Of a DNA stretch of 64,000 bases, positions 16,865 through 26,086 are shown in pieces; position 1 is the stretch's first letter, and every line of letters starts with the position of its first letter. The notes beneath the pieces are model-generated. The model saw only the letters and a program-made list of their open reading frames with translations. It made no database searches and had not been told where the DNA came from. The DNA is taken from positions 1,116,001 through 1,180,000 of the forward strand of contig NZ_ADVG01000001.1 of assembly GCF_000178855.1 (NCBI RefSeq), given 5' to 3'. The translations under genes and the position numbers were made by a program. The DNA comes from Ktedonobacter racemifer DSM 44963 (GTDB lineage: Bacteria > Chloroflexota > Ktedonobacteria > Ktedonobacterales > Ktedonobacteraceae).

Positions 16865-17662
16865 ACGTGCTCCTTGTGGGTATGCCTATAAGAAGTCCTG
16901 CGGCATAATGGATGGCAGGAAGAAAAGGGGTGGGAGTATCCAGCAGCAGGATGCAGGTATGAAAACACCGTGGAGAGGGCATAGTTCGCCCCAAGTGTTT
17001 GTCTGCAAGGAATACGAGTATTGGCTTCAGGGAAGGGTGAAATTCGCCCTCTTAAACCACAAATTCAACCTGCTCTATAGCATAACGAGGTGGGAACCAT
17101 AGAACATCTACGCTGTGGTTTGAGAGCCATAGGAGATACAGCCATGCACATAAACATAACTGCACAAAAGAGGGGGGTGCGGAGGCTGCTTCATGAAGAA
17201 GCCATGCACACACGACCAAAAGTGATCCTATGCTTTTTCAGCGCGCAACAGGTATTGGTTAAACGATTGCCACCTTGCTGCTGGAAACTGAGAAGAGAAT
17301 TACTTGCGCCATATGTACACCTCCGAGAAAATGAAATATAAGATTATTTTACCATAAGACCATTATAGACGCAAGCAAAAATCGCCATTTCATCAGGGCT
17401 TCTCGCAAGTCCTCTATCCTCTTCAGTCTCGGCCCGCAAGCTCGCCTCTTGTAGTGTGTATGGGCGTGTGGCATGGGCAAAAGCCCATGCCACACGCCCA
17501 TACACACTACCCTTGAGAGTCGCAGGCGCGAAAGCAGGTACGGCAAAGCAAAATAAAAAAACCGACCCATTCCATTTGCCGCTGGGCAAGAGAAAAGCAT
17601 AAGATAGGGGAAGGAGAATATGCAAGCGTTCAGCAAATAGTTAGTTCCAGAGGAGGAGACGT
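16865..17662. other. 800-bp non-coding region
   Basis: No gene with family motifs or good start was found. The only outstanding structure is the long hairpin at 17451-17510. Promoters for the RIO kinase (minus) and the LLM gene (plus) must lie here. Confidence 0.4.
17451..17510. repeat. perfect 28-bp inverted repeat with AAAA loop
   Basis: Bases 17451-17478 pair without mismatch with 17483-17510. The core is GGGCGTGTGGCATGGGC. No T run follows, so it is not a typical terminator. It could be a palindromic repeat element, a replication or silencing structure, or an RNA stem on either strand. Confidence 0.75.
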
Positions 17663-18622
17663 ATGGCTCTCAAGGTAGGCGTAATCGTTCCACAGGGGTG
17701 GCGCATGGACCTGGTTGGTATCGCGGACCCCGTTGAGGCATATGAAACTATGACGCGCGTCGCCCAGGAGGCCGAGGCGCTAGGCTTTGATTCCATCTGG
17801 CTCTTTGATCATTTTCACACCGTCCCGATCCCAACGCAAGAGCCAACCTTTGAATGCTGGACCAGCACAGCGGCCCTGGCACGCGATACGAAGCGCGTCC
17901 GCATTGGACAGATGGTCTCCTGCAATAGCTATCGCAATCCCGCCCTCCTGGCGAAGATGGCGAGCACCGTTGATGTCCTGAGCCATGGACGCCTGGACTT
18001 TGGCATTGGCGCGGGCTGGTATGAGCACGAGTACAATGCCTATGGCTATCCCTTCCCTGATGGGCCAACGCGCCTACGCCAGCTTCGTGACGCAGTGCGC
18101 ATCATCAAAAGCATGTGGACAGATGAAGAAGCCGTATTTGAGGGAAAATTCCACCAGGTGCGTGGAGCCATCAACCAGCCTAAGGGCGCTCAAAAGCCCC
18201 ATATTCCTTTGTTGATCGGCGGCGGAGGCGAAAAGGTCACGCTCAAACTTGTCGCGCAATACGCCGATGCCTGCAACATCGGACACCTGGATAATGAAGG
18301 GGTGGCACGCAAGTTCGCGATCATCAAAGATCACTGTGAAGAGGTTGGACGCGACTACAACGAAATTCGCCGTACTGTTCTCTTCAACTGTGCCATTGCT
18401 GAAACCGACGAGGAGGCGCTCGCTAAATCTGAGTACTACAAACGTAACATTCCCTCGGGACGTTTACGTGAGCAGGCTCTTGTAGGCACTCCTGATGCCA
18501 TTCGCAAGCGCCTGGTCGAGATTGAGCAGGCTGGCGCCCAGGAGTTGATCATCTTCCTGCAAGATTCCGCTCAACTCGCTTCGCTTCGCCTCTTCGCCCA
18601 GGAATGCCTATCAAAGCAGTGA
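17663..18622 (+). CDS. LLM-class (luciferase-like, F420-type) oxidoreductase
   Basis: A 319-aa protein with AGAGGAGGAG before the ATG. It is a single bacterial-luciferase-like TIM barrel: GVIVPQGWRMDLVG, SIWLFDHFHTVP, RIGQMVSCNSYRNPALLAKM, GRLDFGIGAGWYEHEY and PLLIGGGGEKVTLKLVAQYA. The sequence fits the F420-dependent group of the family more than FMN monooxygenases, but the cofactor cannot be proven here. Substrate unknown. It is monocistronic, followed by a terminator-like hairpin. Confidence 0.9.
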   Translation: MALKVGVIVPQGWRMDLVGIADPVEAYETMTRVAQEAEALGFDSIWLFDHFHTVPIPTQEPTFECWTSTAALARDTKRVRIGQMVSCNSYRNPALLAKMASTVDVLSHGRLDFGIGAGWYEHEYNAYGYPFPDGPTRLRQLRDAVRIIKSMWTDEEAVFEGKFHQVRGAINQPKGAQKPHIPLLIGGGGEKVTLKLVAQYADACNIGHLDNEGVARKFAIIKDHCEEVGRDYNEIRRTVLFNCAIAETDEEALAKSEYYKRNIPSGRLREQALVGTPDAIRKRLVEIEQAGAQELIIFLQDSAQLASLRLFAQECLSKQ

Positions 18623-18642
18623 TAGAATATTAAGAAAATGCT

Positions 18643-18687
18643 AACACATATCCTGATGGCTCCCAGGGAGGCATCGGGATATGTGTT
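18643..18687 (+). terminator. terminator-like hairpin after the LLM gene
   Basis: AACACATATCCTGATG (18643-18658) pairs with CATCGGGATATGTGTT (18672-18687), 15 of 16. The T run is missing, so termination is likely but not certain. Confidence 0.6.
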
Positions 18688-18723
18688 ACATATCGTGTAG
18701 GCACGCAAAAGGAAAGCGCTCTC

Positions 18724-19182
18724 ATGACTGAAGGTATTTCACAGCAGGAACAGCTTGATACTGTTCTCAGCACACTGAACCTTCCCCCTGCTCTTCAAAT
18801 TCGCTACTGGAGAGAGGATGATATGCCAGCGATAAATTACCTGTTAGAACTTCAAGGCTGGCCTCTCTATCCAAATCCGGAAAAGGTGTGGCGCCATTCG
18901 TGCCCTACACTCGTCGCGGAAAAGGATACGCGAGTAGTTGGCTATGTACGAGGTTTAACTGATGAATCGGTCATTATGCACATAGCGGACCTGATTGTTG
19001 ACGCCAATTATCGAGGATTGGGAATCGGTCGCCTGCTTATCGAGACATGCCATCTTCTCTACCCCACTACGATCGTCAACTTGATCGCAGAAAAGCCAGC
19101 CATCCCTTTCTATGAGGCCATTGGCTTCGAACAGCTACCAGAATGTTTTGTAAAAAAGCCCCTCCAAAGGAACAATATATAA
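18724..19182 (+). CDS. GNAT-family N-acetyltransferase
   Basis: A 152-aa protein with AAAGGAAAGCGCTCTC before the ATG. The GNAT fold is seen from LQIRYWREDDMPAINYLL. The acetyl-CoA site is LIVDANYRGLGIGRLLIETC (R/Q-x-x-G-x-G/A motif intact). The C-terminal beta strand is AIPFYEAIGFEQL. It transfers an acetyl group to an unknown amine. It ends just upstream of an IS element at 19221. Confidence 0.9.
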   Translation: MTEGISQQEQLDTVLSTLNLPPALQIRYWREDDMPAINYLLELQGWPLYPNPEKVWRHSCPTLVAEKDTRVVGYVRGLTDESVIMHIADLIVDANYRGLGIGRLLIETCHLLYPTTIVNLIAEKPAIPFYEAIGFEQLPECFVKKPLQRNNI

Positions 19183-19220
19183 AACTTATTCCTCTGTAAT
19201 GAGGTGGGCAAATGCTAGCG

Positions 19221-20668
19221 CCCATACGCACCAACTTAAGGATCGAGGACCCAGCCCGTCGATCTCCGCTGGAGGAGTTGGGTGGAATTGGGATGCTTTT
19301 TGCGCTTGTTCATTTGACAGCCTGAACGCATGCGATGTTGGATGCTTTGGAAGGCAGAGTCAAGTGAGCCGTTGCCTGCCAGAGCTTCGAGGAGAGAACA
19401 AGCTGCATCGCGAACGACCTGGGCCAGCTTGACCAAGCTGCGCTGTTCATCTTGCCAGGCGAACAGAATGACGAGCCAGTGTTGCAGAAGCAGCCCAATG
19501 AGCTTGGCATACAGTTCACAGAGGATTCGCCACGGATTTTCCGTTCGCCAGTCATCAATTCGTCCGTACTGCTTCCATAATTTGTAAAGCAGCTCCATCT
19601 GCCACCGCTCTCGTAGGAGCACCAGAGCTTCCTGCAAACTGAGCAGGTGAGCAGGAGCATCGGTGAGCAAGATTGTCCAATCAGCGAGTTCCCAGGCCCT
19701 TTGCCCAAGCGGGCGGTTTCGTCGCAACGCCTCTGTTTCCAGATCGGCGCGTCGCCGCTTGGCTACTTCCTCGGGAACCCGGATGATGAGCAAGCGCATC
19801 AGATAACGGTGCTCATCGGCAACCCTCACCCAAAGTTCTTTCGTCTGTCCTACCTGGCGCGGAAGCAGGGGGTCCAACTTCAGTGGTTTGCCCTCCACCG
19901 TCCAATACAGGGTTCTGGCTTGAGCGCGAGTCAGCGTGTAACTATCAGCCGCTCGCCGGGCTGCAATGCTTCCCCAGTCCAGGTATCCCAGATCCGCGAT
20001 ATATAAACTGCCAGCGGGCAGTAGTTCCTCTTTCAAAGGGCTGGACCGATCACTTGTGCGGCCGGGGGTGAGCTTTGGCCCTTGCAGGCCCCCTCGCTTT
20101 AATTCCCAGCGCACATGGAGTTTGACTGCCGCGTGACCTTCTCCAGGCGCTCCACCGCAGCCTTGCCAGCAGGTAACCAACTCATTTGGCAGCGCGACAG
20201 TACTGCTGTCTTCGAGCATGATTGCTTCAAATCGGTTCACCAATTCCAGAGGCACTTGCCGATCCGCCTCCACGACAACACCAGTCATCTCCTCCAAAAT
20301 GGCATGCAGGAAATGGGCACATGCTTGGGTGAAGCGCTTGTGGACCGCCGTATCTGTCACCTCTATCTCCCGAAGCGTCGCCACTGATGCTAGCGTCTCC
20401 AGACTGGCCTCAGGATGGCTTAGCCAGCCAAAGACCAGCGTTTGAAGCAGATCGGCTCCGCTGAATTTTCTCTGCCGTTCAATACAACCGGTTTCGCGAG
20501 CTAACACATTGGCTCGGTCCTCCAGGATGTGTTTCAAAGACTGCTCGACTTGTGCTACATTTGTCATGATATGGCTCCTTCTGTTCTCGATATCGGGGTT
20601 TTCTTTCTGATATCATCGCAGATGGAGCCGATCTTTACCTCATCCTTTCTTAAGTTGGTGCGTATGGG
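19221..20668. mobile_element. IS4-type insertion sequence, 1448 bp
   Basis: Perfect 20-bp terminal inverted repeats: 19221-19240 (CCCATACGCACCAACTTAAG) and 20649-20668. The flanks repeat TGGGCAAATGCTAGCG exactly (19205-19220 and 20669-20684), a 16-bp target duplication. The right duplicate contains the stop codon of the comM remnant. Intact ends, intact transposase and intact duplication suggest a recent insertion. Confidence 0.9.
19236..20567 (-). CDS. IS4-family DDE transposase
   Basis: A 443-aa protein filling the element. DDE residues are in MLEDSSTVALP, YIADLGYLDWGS and the Y-(2)-R-(3)-E-(6)-K-type motif LRERWQMELLYKLWKQYG. A 50-residue N-terminal segment (FSGADLLQTLVFGWLSHPEA) is typical of the group. 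The stop lies within the left terminal repeat region. No frameshift is seen. The frame covers the whole inner element, and the plus-strand ORFs over it are shadows. Confidence 0.92.
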   Translation of the reverse strand: MTNVAQVEQSLKHILEDRANVLARETGCIERQRKFSGADLLQTLVFGWLSHPEASLETLASVATLREIEVTDTAVHKRFTQACAHFLHAILEEMTGVVVEADRQVPLELVNRFEAIMLEDSSTVALPNELVTCWQGCGGAPGEGHAAVKLHVRWELKRGGLQGPKLTPGRTSDRSSPLKEELLPAGSLYIADLGYLDWGSIAARRAADSYTLTRAQARTLYWTVEGKPLKLDPLLPRQVGQTKELWVRVADEHRYLMRLLIIRVPEEVAKRRRADLETEALRRNRPLGQRAWELADWTILLTDAPAHLLSLQEALVLLRERWQMELLYKLWKQYGRIDDWRTENPWRILCELYAKLIGLLLQHWLVILFAWQDEQRSLVKLAQVVRDAACSLLEALAGNGSLDSAFQSIQHRMRSGCQMNKRKKHPNSTQLLQRRSTGWVLDP

Positions 20669-20678
20669 TGGGCAAATG

Positions 20679-21160
20679 CTAGCGCCCCACCTTGGGGCGA
20701 TACTGAATGGCCTCAGCGATATGGGTCGCGCTAATGATGTCACTGCCAGCCAGATCGGCGATACTGCGCGCCAGTTTTAAGACGCGGTGATAGGCGCGAG
20801 CCGAGAGATGCAACTGCTGCATCGCTGCTTTAATCAAGCGTTCAGCCGCCTCATCATGCTCGCAGAAGGCACGCACCTCGGCTGGTCCCATCTCCGCGTT
20901 ACAGGTAAAACTAGAGCCTGCAAAGCGCCTCAATTGACGCTCGCGTGCTTCCTGGACACGTGCGCGAATGACAGCAGAGGATTCCACACTGCGCTTCTCA
21001 GAGAGCTTCTCGTAGTCGACGCGTGGCACCTCGACATGAATATCGATGCGATCCAATAGGGGACCACTCATGCGCTTCTGATAGCGCGCAATTGCCGTCG
21101 GCGAACAGACGCACTCTTTGATAGGATCACTGAAGAATCCGCACGGGCACCCGTGCAGAT
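20679..21160 (-). pseudogene. comM: comM/YifB-like Mg-chelatase ATPase, C-terminal fragment
   Basis: The frame encodes the C-terminal third of ComM: zinc-like CPCGFFSDP...CVCS, RMSGPLLDRIDIHVEVPRV (sensor arginine region) and the lid domain SARAYHRVLKLARSIADLAG, ending IQYRPKVGR. The N-terminal Lon-type and AAA+ core domains are missing; the frame upstream of about 21160 has no homology. The break lies at a GC-rich palindrome (GCACGGGCACCCGTGC). The stop codon sits in the IS4 target duplication. A second ComM-like gene is at 33326. Confidence 0.75.
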
Positions 21161-21659
21161 AACAATCAAGGTTTTTTGTGCTGTTCGTGGTTCCTCCGCG
21201 AGACAAGAGATACTCGTCCTTCACCCTTCACTTCAGGTACTCTTCCAAATCAGGTCAATTCCAGAGTGACCTGGAAAGGATCAGTGCAAGGGATCGTTCT
21301 TGCACTGATCCTCTCCTCTCTTCGGGCACACCGATAGGCACGTCCTTTGGCACACTCAATGCTTGAGATAGATCAGGATTCAGAGCGGTGAGGTATACGA
21401 TCAATGCATTTCCCCGAACGTTGAAACAAGCGCGTTCCTTCTTCTCTACAAGAAGAAAAGTTTTGTGCCTCCCTATTTTGTTGTCTAGCAAAGTGGATAC
21501 TTGACATATTCTGAAACACCTAAAAAAGCCCTGGTATTCGCGTTTCATACGGAGTGGTGCGCCGCGTCAGCGGCGCATGACGTTTCAAAGGAGCGGAAGA
21601 CCCATAAAATGAGCAAATTCACACTTTTCGTTTCTAGTCTCAACCTACAACATATACCA
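21161..21659. other. 500-bp region between comM remnant and enolase-type gene
   Basis: One strong hairpin: AGGATCAGTGCAAG (21277-21290)/CTTGCACTGATCCT (21299-21312), loop eight, followed by CTCCTCTC. It may terminate transcription. A 97-aa minus-strand frame crosses it but has no motif or good start. Confidence 0.4.
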
Positions 21660-22748
21660 TCAAATCATTACGCGTAGCGCTTCCATAGCCTTTCGATCCC
21701 AATCTATCCCGATTCCGGGCTCGGATGGCGCGACTGCGTTCCCATCTACGACCTCTATCTGCGAGTGTGTAACCATGCGCAGTTGTGGGATGTGCTCCAC
21801 GTAGAGAGCGTTGGGCACGGCAGCAGCCAAGCTGACATGCAGCTCCATCAGGAAGTGAGGCGCGATCTTGACGTTAAAGGACTCGGCAAGGTGCGCTATC
21901 TTCAGCCATGGGGTGATTCCTCCTACACGCGCTACGTCGGCCTGGACGATACCGGCTGCTCCGGTTGCCAGATACTCACGGAAGTGACTGGCTGAGTATA
22001 AGCTCTCCCCGACTGCAATCGGAATGCTGGTAGATTGCGCCAGGAGACGATGACCGCTGATGTCCTCAGCAGGCAATGGCTCCTCGAACCAGTAGACATC
22101 GACCGATTCAAACAGGCGCGCTCGTCGTTTGGCTTCGGCATAGGTCATCGATTGATTGGCGTCTATCATCAAGTGCATGCGCGGTCCCACAGCCTCACGT
22201 ACCGCCTGCAGGCGTTCCAGGTCCTCAGAGGGATCTGGCTTGCCAACCTTGATCTTCACACCAGGCCAGCCCTGTGCCCTGGACTGCCTGGCCCCCTCGA
22301 CAAGCTCTTCTGTAGAGAGCTGCAGCCAACCTCCCTCTGTGTCGTAGAGAGGTACCTGGCGCTGAGCACCACCCGCCAGCAACCAGAGCGGCTGCCCTAA
22401 CGCTTTGCCACGCAGATCCCACAGGGCAGTATCTACGGCGGCAAGCGCAAGACTGGTGATAGGACCTACCGCCGTCCCATGCGTAAACCAGAATAGCTTC
22501 TGCCAGATGGCCTCAATCTGCCTGGCATCCTCGCCAATAAGGAGTGGAATAAGATTGTGGCGCAGGAGTTCGAGAATGGCCCGACCCCCCGTGCCGATGG
22601 TATAGGCATAACCCGTTCCCGTCAGGCCATCAGCCGTGGTGATATCAACCAGGATCGTCTCCTGCTTGACGAAAGCCTGGATCGCATCATGGCGCGGACG
22701 CTCTGGCATAAGATCATAGAGGGACACCTCTACTTGCGTGATTTTCAT
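21660..22748 (-). CDS. mandelate racemase/muconate-lactonizing-family enolase-superfamily enzyme
   Basis: A 362-aa protein from the ATG at 22748 (MKITQVEVSLYDL; AAGGA ten bases upstream). The frame also opens 15 codons earlier. The N-terminal capping domain is followed by the barrel with the catalytic KIKVG (KxK base), metal ligands in LMIDANQS, WFEEPL and VGESLY, and a histidine in IAPHFLMELH. The residues fit a sugar-acid dehydratase or racemase. It is the last gene of the ABC-transporter operon, 63 bases after the glycosidase-like gene, so it probably acts on a sugar acid imported or released by that operon. The exact substrate is unknown. Confidence 0.88.
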   Translation of the reverse strand: MKITQVEVSLYDLMPERPRHDAIQAFVKQETILVDITTADGLTGTGYAYTIGTGGRAILELLRHNLIPLLIGEDARQIEAIWQKLFWFTHGTAVGPITSLALAAVDTALWDLRGKALGQPLWLLAGGAQRQVPLYDTEGGWLQLSTEELVEGARQSRAQGWPGVKIKVGKPDPSEDLERLQAVREAVGPRMHLMIDANQSMTYAEAKRRARLFESVDVYWFEEPLPAEDISGHRLLAQSTSIPIAVGESLYSASHFREYLATGAAGIVQADVARVGGITPWLKIAHLAESFNVKIAPHFLMELHVSLAAAVPNALYVEHIPQLRMVTHSQIEVVDGNAVAPSEPGIGIDWDRKAMEALRVMI

Positions 22749-22811
22749 CCCAATTGTATCCTTTTTCGATCGTGAGTCATTTGCTGTAATCAACTCTTGC
22801 GGTCTACAAGC

Positions 22812-25109
22812 TCATCGTATGACGACCATAGCATGGATCTCGACTTCAGGCACCTGCACTGTTACCACATGCTCATCGTATGTCCATTCAAGAGGCTTCC
22901 CTTCTGGCTCTAAGGTCACTGACAAAGGAGCACTCTCCCTCCGAACTCGCACCTGGACCCCTCGCACAGGAACAACCTGCTCATTGTGTATCAGCGTCCC
23001 CAGACGTTTTTGTGCGAAGAAGTTCACGAGATGCACAACGGAGGTATCATCTTTGCGCTGAAGCGATACCTCCATGTGCAAAGGCTTCTCAACACTGAGC
23101 TTCCGCTCTTTCGTGGGTAACACAAGCTCCAGCAATGCCAGCACCATACTGCGAGTCTGGGCATGTCCATCACGGTAATAGGAAGCGAAAGGATCTACCG
23201 CAATGAAGGCCGCAATTCCTTTGCCATAGTGGTTGATAGTGATGGCAGGACCAACGACCTTTTGACCCGGAGGGCAGGCCCCAAATGTGGTATAGTGCTG
23301 CCAGTGTGCCTCATCCTGAATACCGTCGCGCCAGACGTCATCTCGCGGTGCGATCAGGTCCGCAAGGCTCTGCGCACTCTGCGGCTGAACCCGGAACGCT
23401 GTCCCCCATAATTGCATTGGCATGTCTGGGAGCTCTTGCAGATGACGCAGCTCAGGGGTAAGCCGGGTATAGTAAATTGGCGAGGGAAGCTTGCTCTGTA
23501 TCTCCAGACCCAATATCTTCGCCAGTCGTTCCGTTCCCTGCCAGCGATACTGTTCATCCCACCATCCACTTCGACCCGTCACCAGCAAGCGACCACCATC
23601 ACGCACGTACTGATCCAATGCCTCGATTGTCGCTTCTTCGAGCAAGCACTGCTCTGGTATGATCACGGCAGATTGCTTGCTCAGTTCACGACGGAGGGTG
23701 GGCTCATCGTAAATCAAGCAGTGTAATCCCCCCTCAACGAGCAGCAAGTGAGCGCCAGCGACTCGATCCGTTCTCCTCTCTGTGTCCGCGCTTCCTACGG
23801 GCCCCAGCGGTCGTTCTGCGTCACGGCCATTGCCCAGCGGACCAAAGAGCTGAGAGGGACCACTGGCAAGAAGAGCCACTTCTGGTACCGGCTCATTCCC
23901 TAGCACGAACGGCTCACGCTTCTGAACAAAGTCGTAGCCTTCGCGGAGAGCATCGTAGACAGCTGGCTCCAGTGTGCCATCTGGATAGGGCTGGTCGGAA
24001 AAGTTGCAGGTGCCTCCGACCGCAAGGATCGTCGCAAACTCGAGCTTAAAGTCTGTCAGCGAGCGGAGTTGCCACTCTCCCCAGCGGTGAAAGCGCTCAT
24101 TCATGAAATCAAAGGGTCTCCCAATCGTTGCCTGATAGCGTCCCTCTCTGCTCAGGACAATTTCATGGTGGCCTCCCATTGGCACGGGATCACAGGAGAA
24201 GAAATCGATCGCTAGCTCGTCAGGGCTAAGCCAGCGCACGAAGCGACCATTCTCTGTCAATACAAGCGGGCTCGACCAGCGGCCACTCGCGTTGTCGGTG
24301 AAGAGCAGCGAAGGACGAATAGACTTGAGCGCCTCAGCCACGGAATTGAGATAATGCTGAACCTGTCCGCGCCTCCAGATTCGCCACGCAACCCATTGCT
24401 CGTTATCGCCGCTCTCATCCTGCGTGGTCCACTCTGTCAGCCTGACATCATTCTCGCTAGAATCACCAGAACTCCAGCTGGTCGTTGGGACCACCGGCCA
24501 GGGTCGTTTTGGAGTGTGGGGACTACTCACTGGGAGTTCCAGGCCAGTAGCCTCGCGGAACTGCTGCTGACAAAAAGTGCAGTGGCAAAGAGTGCTGGTA
24601 AGCCAGGCACCACCGTCTAGCCAGATGCCATCCAGTTCATAGCGACTCACTGCCTCACGCAGCAACGGGAGCACATACTCCTCAAGATAGGGCGATGAAG
24701 GGCAGGGAGACGAACTTTCGTATTGAAGCCACGCTCCCGAAGGTTTGGTCCCGTCGGGGAGAGTCACAAGCCAGTCTGGGTGCTGATCTTTGAGAGAGAC
24801 ATTCGTAAAGACACAGAAATAACCGACTGCTTTTAAGCCCTCAGCATGTAACGTCTCTGACATCGCTTTCGCATAATCGCGTGAAAGGTGAGGGTGCGGT
24901 TTCCCCTGCTCCGTAGGGAAAAAGCAATACCCATGATGGTCATGAAGAAAGAAGCTCACCGACTGTATGCCCGCCTCACGGAACATACGCACCTGCTGGC
25001 TAGTATATTCTGGTGTCATTCCCTCAGCGATCCCGGTCATCCACTCCGGCTCATGGTAATCAAGGTGCAACTTGCGCCCAAGCGAGGCATACCATTGATC
25101 ATTCGGCAT
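22812..25109 (-). CDS. glycoside-hydrolase-like protein with beta-galactosidase trimerisation-like domain
   Basis: A 765-aa protein. The N-terminal part is a TIM-barrel of alpha-amylase/fucosidase type (RMFREAGIQSVSFFLHDHHG; LKAVGYFCVFTNVSLKDQHP; RYELDGIWLDGGAWL). A cysteine pair (CHCTFCQQQF) follows the barrel's acidic strand. The middle continues the barrel (SLLFTDNASGRW). From about residue 465 a GATase-like trimerisation domain appears (SAVIIPEQCLLEEATIEALD, DGGRLLVTG). The C-terminus is beta-sandwich. No signal peptide is seen, so it probably works in the cytoplasm on imported sugar. Catalytic acids cannot be assigned with confidence, so substrate and family number are left open. Confidence 0.75.
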   Translation of the reverse strand: MPNDQWYASLGRKLHLDYHEPEWMTGIAEGMTPEYTSQQVRMFREAGIQSVSFFLHDHHGYCFFPTEQGKPHPHLSRDYAKAMSETLHAEGLKAVGYFCVFTNVSLKDQHPDWLVTLPDGTKPSGAWLQYESSSPCPSSPYLEEYVLPLLREAVSRYELDGIWLDGGAWLTSTLCHCTFCQQQFREATGLELPVSSPHTPKRPWPVVPTTSWSSGDSSENDVRLTEWTTQDESGDNEQWVAWRIWRRGQVQHYLNSVAEALKSIRPSLLFTDNASGRWSSPLVLTENGRFVRWLSPDELAIDFFSCDPVPMGGHHEIVLSREGRYQATIGRPFDFMNERFHRWGEWQLRSLTDFKLEFATILAVGGTCNFSDQPYPDGTLEPAVYDALREGYDFVQKREPFVLGNEPVPEVALLASGPSQLFGPLGNGRDAERPLGPVGSADTERRTDRVAGAHLLLVEGGLHCLIYDEPTLRRELSKQSAVIIPEQCLLEEATIEALDQYVRDGGRLLVTGRSGWWDEQYRWQGTERLAKILGLEIQSKLPSPIYYTRLTPELRHLQELPDMPMQLWGTAFRVQPQSAQSLADLIAPRDDVWRDGIQDEAHWQHYTTFGACPPGQKVVGPAITINHYGKGIAAFIAVDPFASYYRDGHAQTRSMVLALLELVLPTKERKLSVEKPLHMEVSLQRKDDTSVVHLVNFFAQKRLGTLIHNEQVVPVRGVQVRVRRESAPLSVTLEPEGKPLEWTYDEHVVTVQVPEVEIHAMVVIR

Positions 25110-25171
25110 ATATCACCCTCCGATGTGTGTCATAGTGTTTTTCATAAAAGAATGCTGCACGCGCCCACTAC

Positions 25172-26080
25172 TTAGTGAAAAGCGCCCAACGTCAGCCCTT
25201 TTGTAATATTGCGCTGGAGGAGCAGATAAGCGACCAGTATGGGTACCGTCGCCATAGCGAGTCCAGCAAAAAGCGCTCCCTCGTTGGTGAGAAACTGCCC
25301 CTGAAAGCCCAGTAGTCCGACAGCCAACGTCTTGTTCTCTGGGCTATTCAAAAGCACAATAGCGAATTGCACCTCGCCCCAAACATAGATCAAGCTCAAA
25401 ATGATCACGCCCACCAGCCCACCTTTTGAGAGAGGCAGCACAATACGCCAGAGCAAGCCCAATTCCGAGCAACCATCAAGCGTAGCAGCTTCGAGCATCT
25501 CTTTGGGGAAAGTTGCAAAAAACGAGCGCATGATAACCGTCGCAGTTGGCACAATAAATGCCGCATAGACCAGCGCAATGCCAATTTGCGTATCAAGCAA
25601 CTGCCAGTTTTCGAGCATCTCATAGATCGGAATAACCGCCACAACGAGAGGTATACTCAAACTGAGAGCAAACAATCTGAAGAGAATATTGCTTAACCGC
25701 CCACTTGTCCGCGCCAGACTATAACCTGCCAGAACACCAAAGCCGACTCCGAACACCACCGCCAGCACAGCAACTTCAACTGTGTTGACAAAATAGGTCG
25801 CGAAACCAACTTGTCCCAGCGGCCCATTCCATGCCACCAGATAGTTAGAGGGAGCAAATCCGGCCAGCCCAAAGGGATCAGCATAAATCCCAAAATTCGA
25901 CTTAAAAGAGAGCAGGAGCATTTCTACAAATGGGCCGATCGTCATAATCGCCCAGAGAATGAGCACTGCATAGCCGATGTACCATAACGGATGGTGCAAC
26001 TGCCACATGCGTCGTCGACGAGGTATTTGCCTTATCTCATCCTGCGTTATCAACGGGGGCTGAATGCTAGACTGAACCAT
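25172..26080 (-). CDS. sugar ABC transporter permease, MalG type
   Basis: A 302-aa membrane protein with about six hydrophobic helices. The cytoplasmic EAA loop that docks the ATPase is intact: EAATLDGCSELGLLWRIVLPLS. It starts six bases after the stop of the MalF-type gene, and its ribosome site (GGGGAGGG) lies within the end of that gene, so translation is coupled. No ATPase gene is in the operon; a shared MsmK-type ATPase elsewhere is likely. Confidence 0.93.
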   Translation of the reverse strand: MVQSSIQPPLITQDEIRQIPRRRRMWQLHHPLWYIGYAVLILWAIMTIGPFVEMLLLSFKSNFGIYADPFGLAGFAPSNYLVAWNGPLGQVGFATYFVNTVEVAVLAVVFGVGFGVLAGYSLARTSGRLSNILFRLFALSLSIPLVVAVIPIYEMLENWQLLDTQIGIALVYAAFIVPTATVIMRSFFATFPKEMLEAATLDGCSELGLLWRIVLPLSKGGLVGVIILSLIYVWGEVQFAIVLLNSPENKTLAVGLLGFQGQFLTNEGALFAGLAMATVPILVAYLLLQRNITKGLTLGAFH

Positions 26081-26086
26081 TATGAC

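Noticed and set aside
21255..21548. 97-aa minus-strand ORF
   Set aside because: No ribosome site or motif, and it crosses a perfect hairpin.
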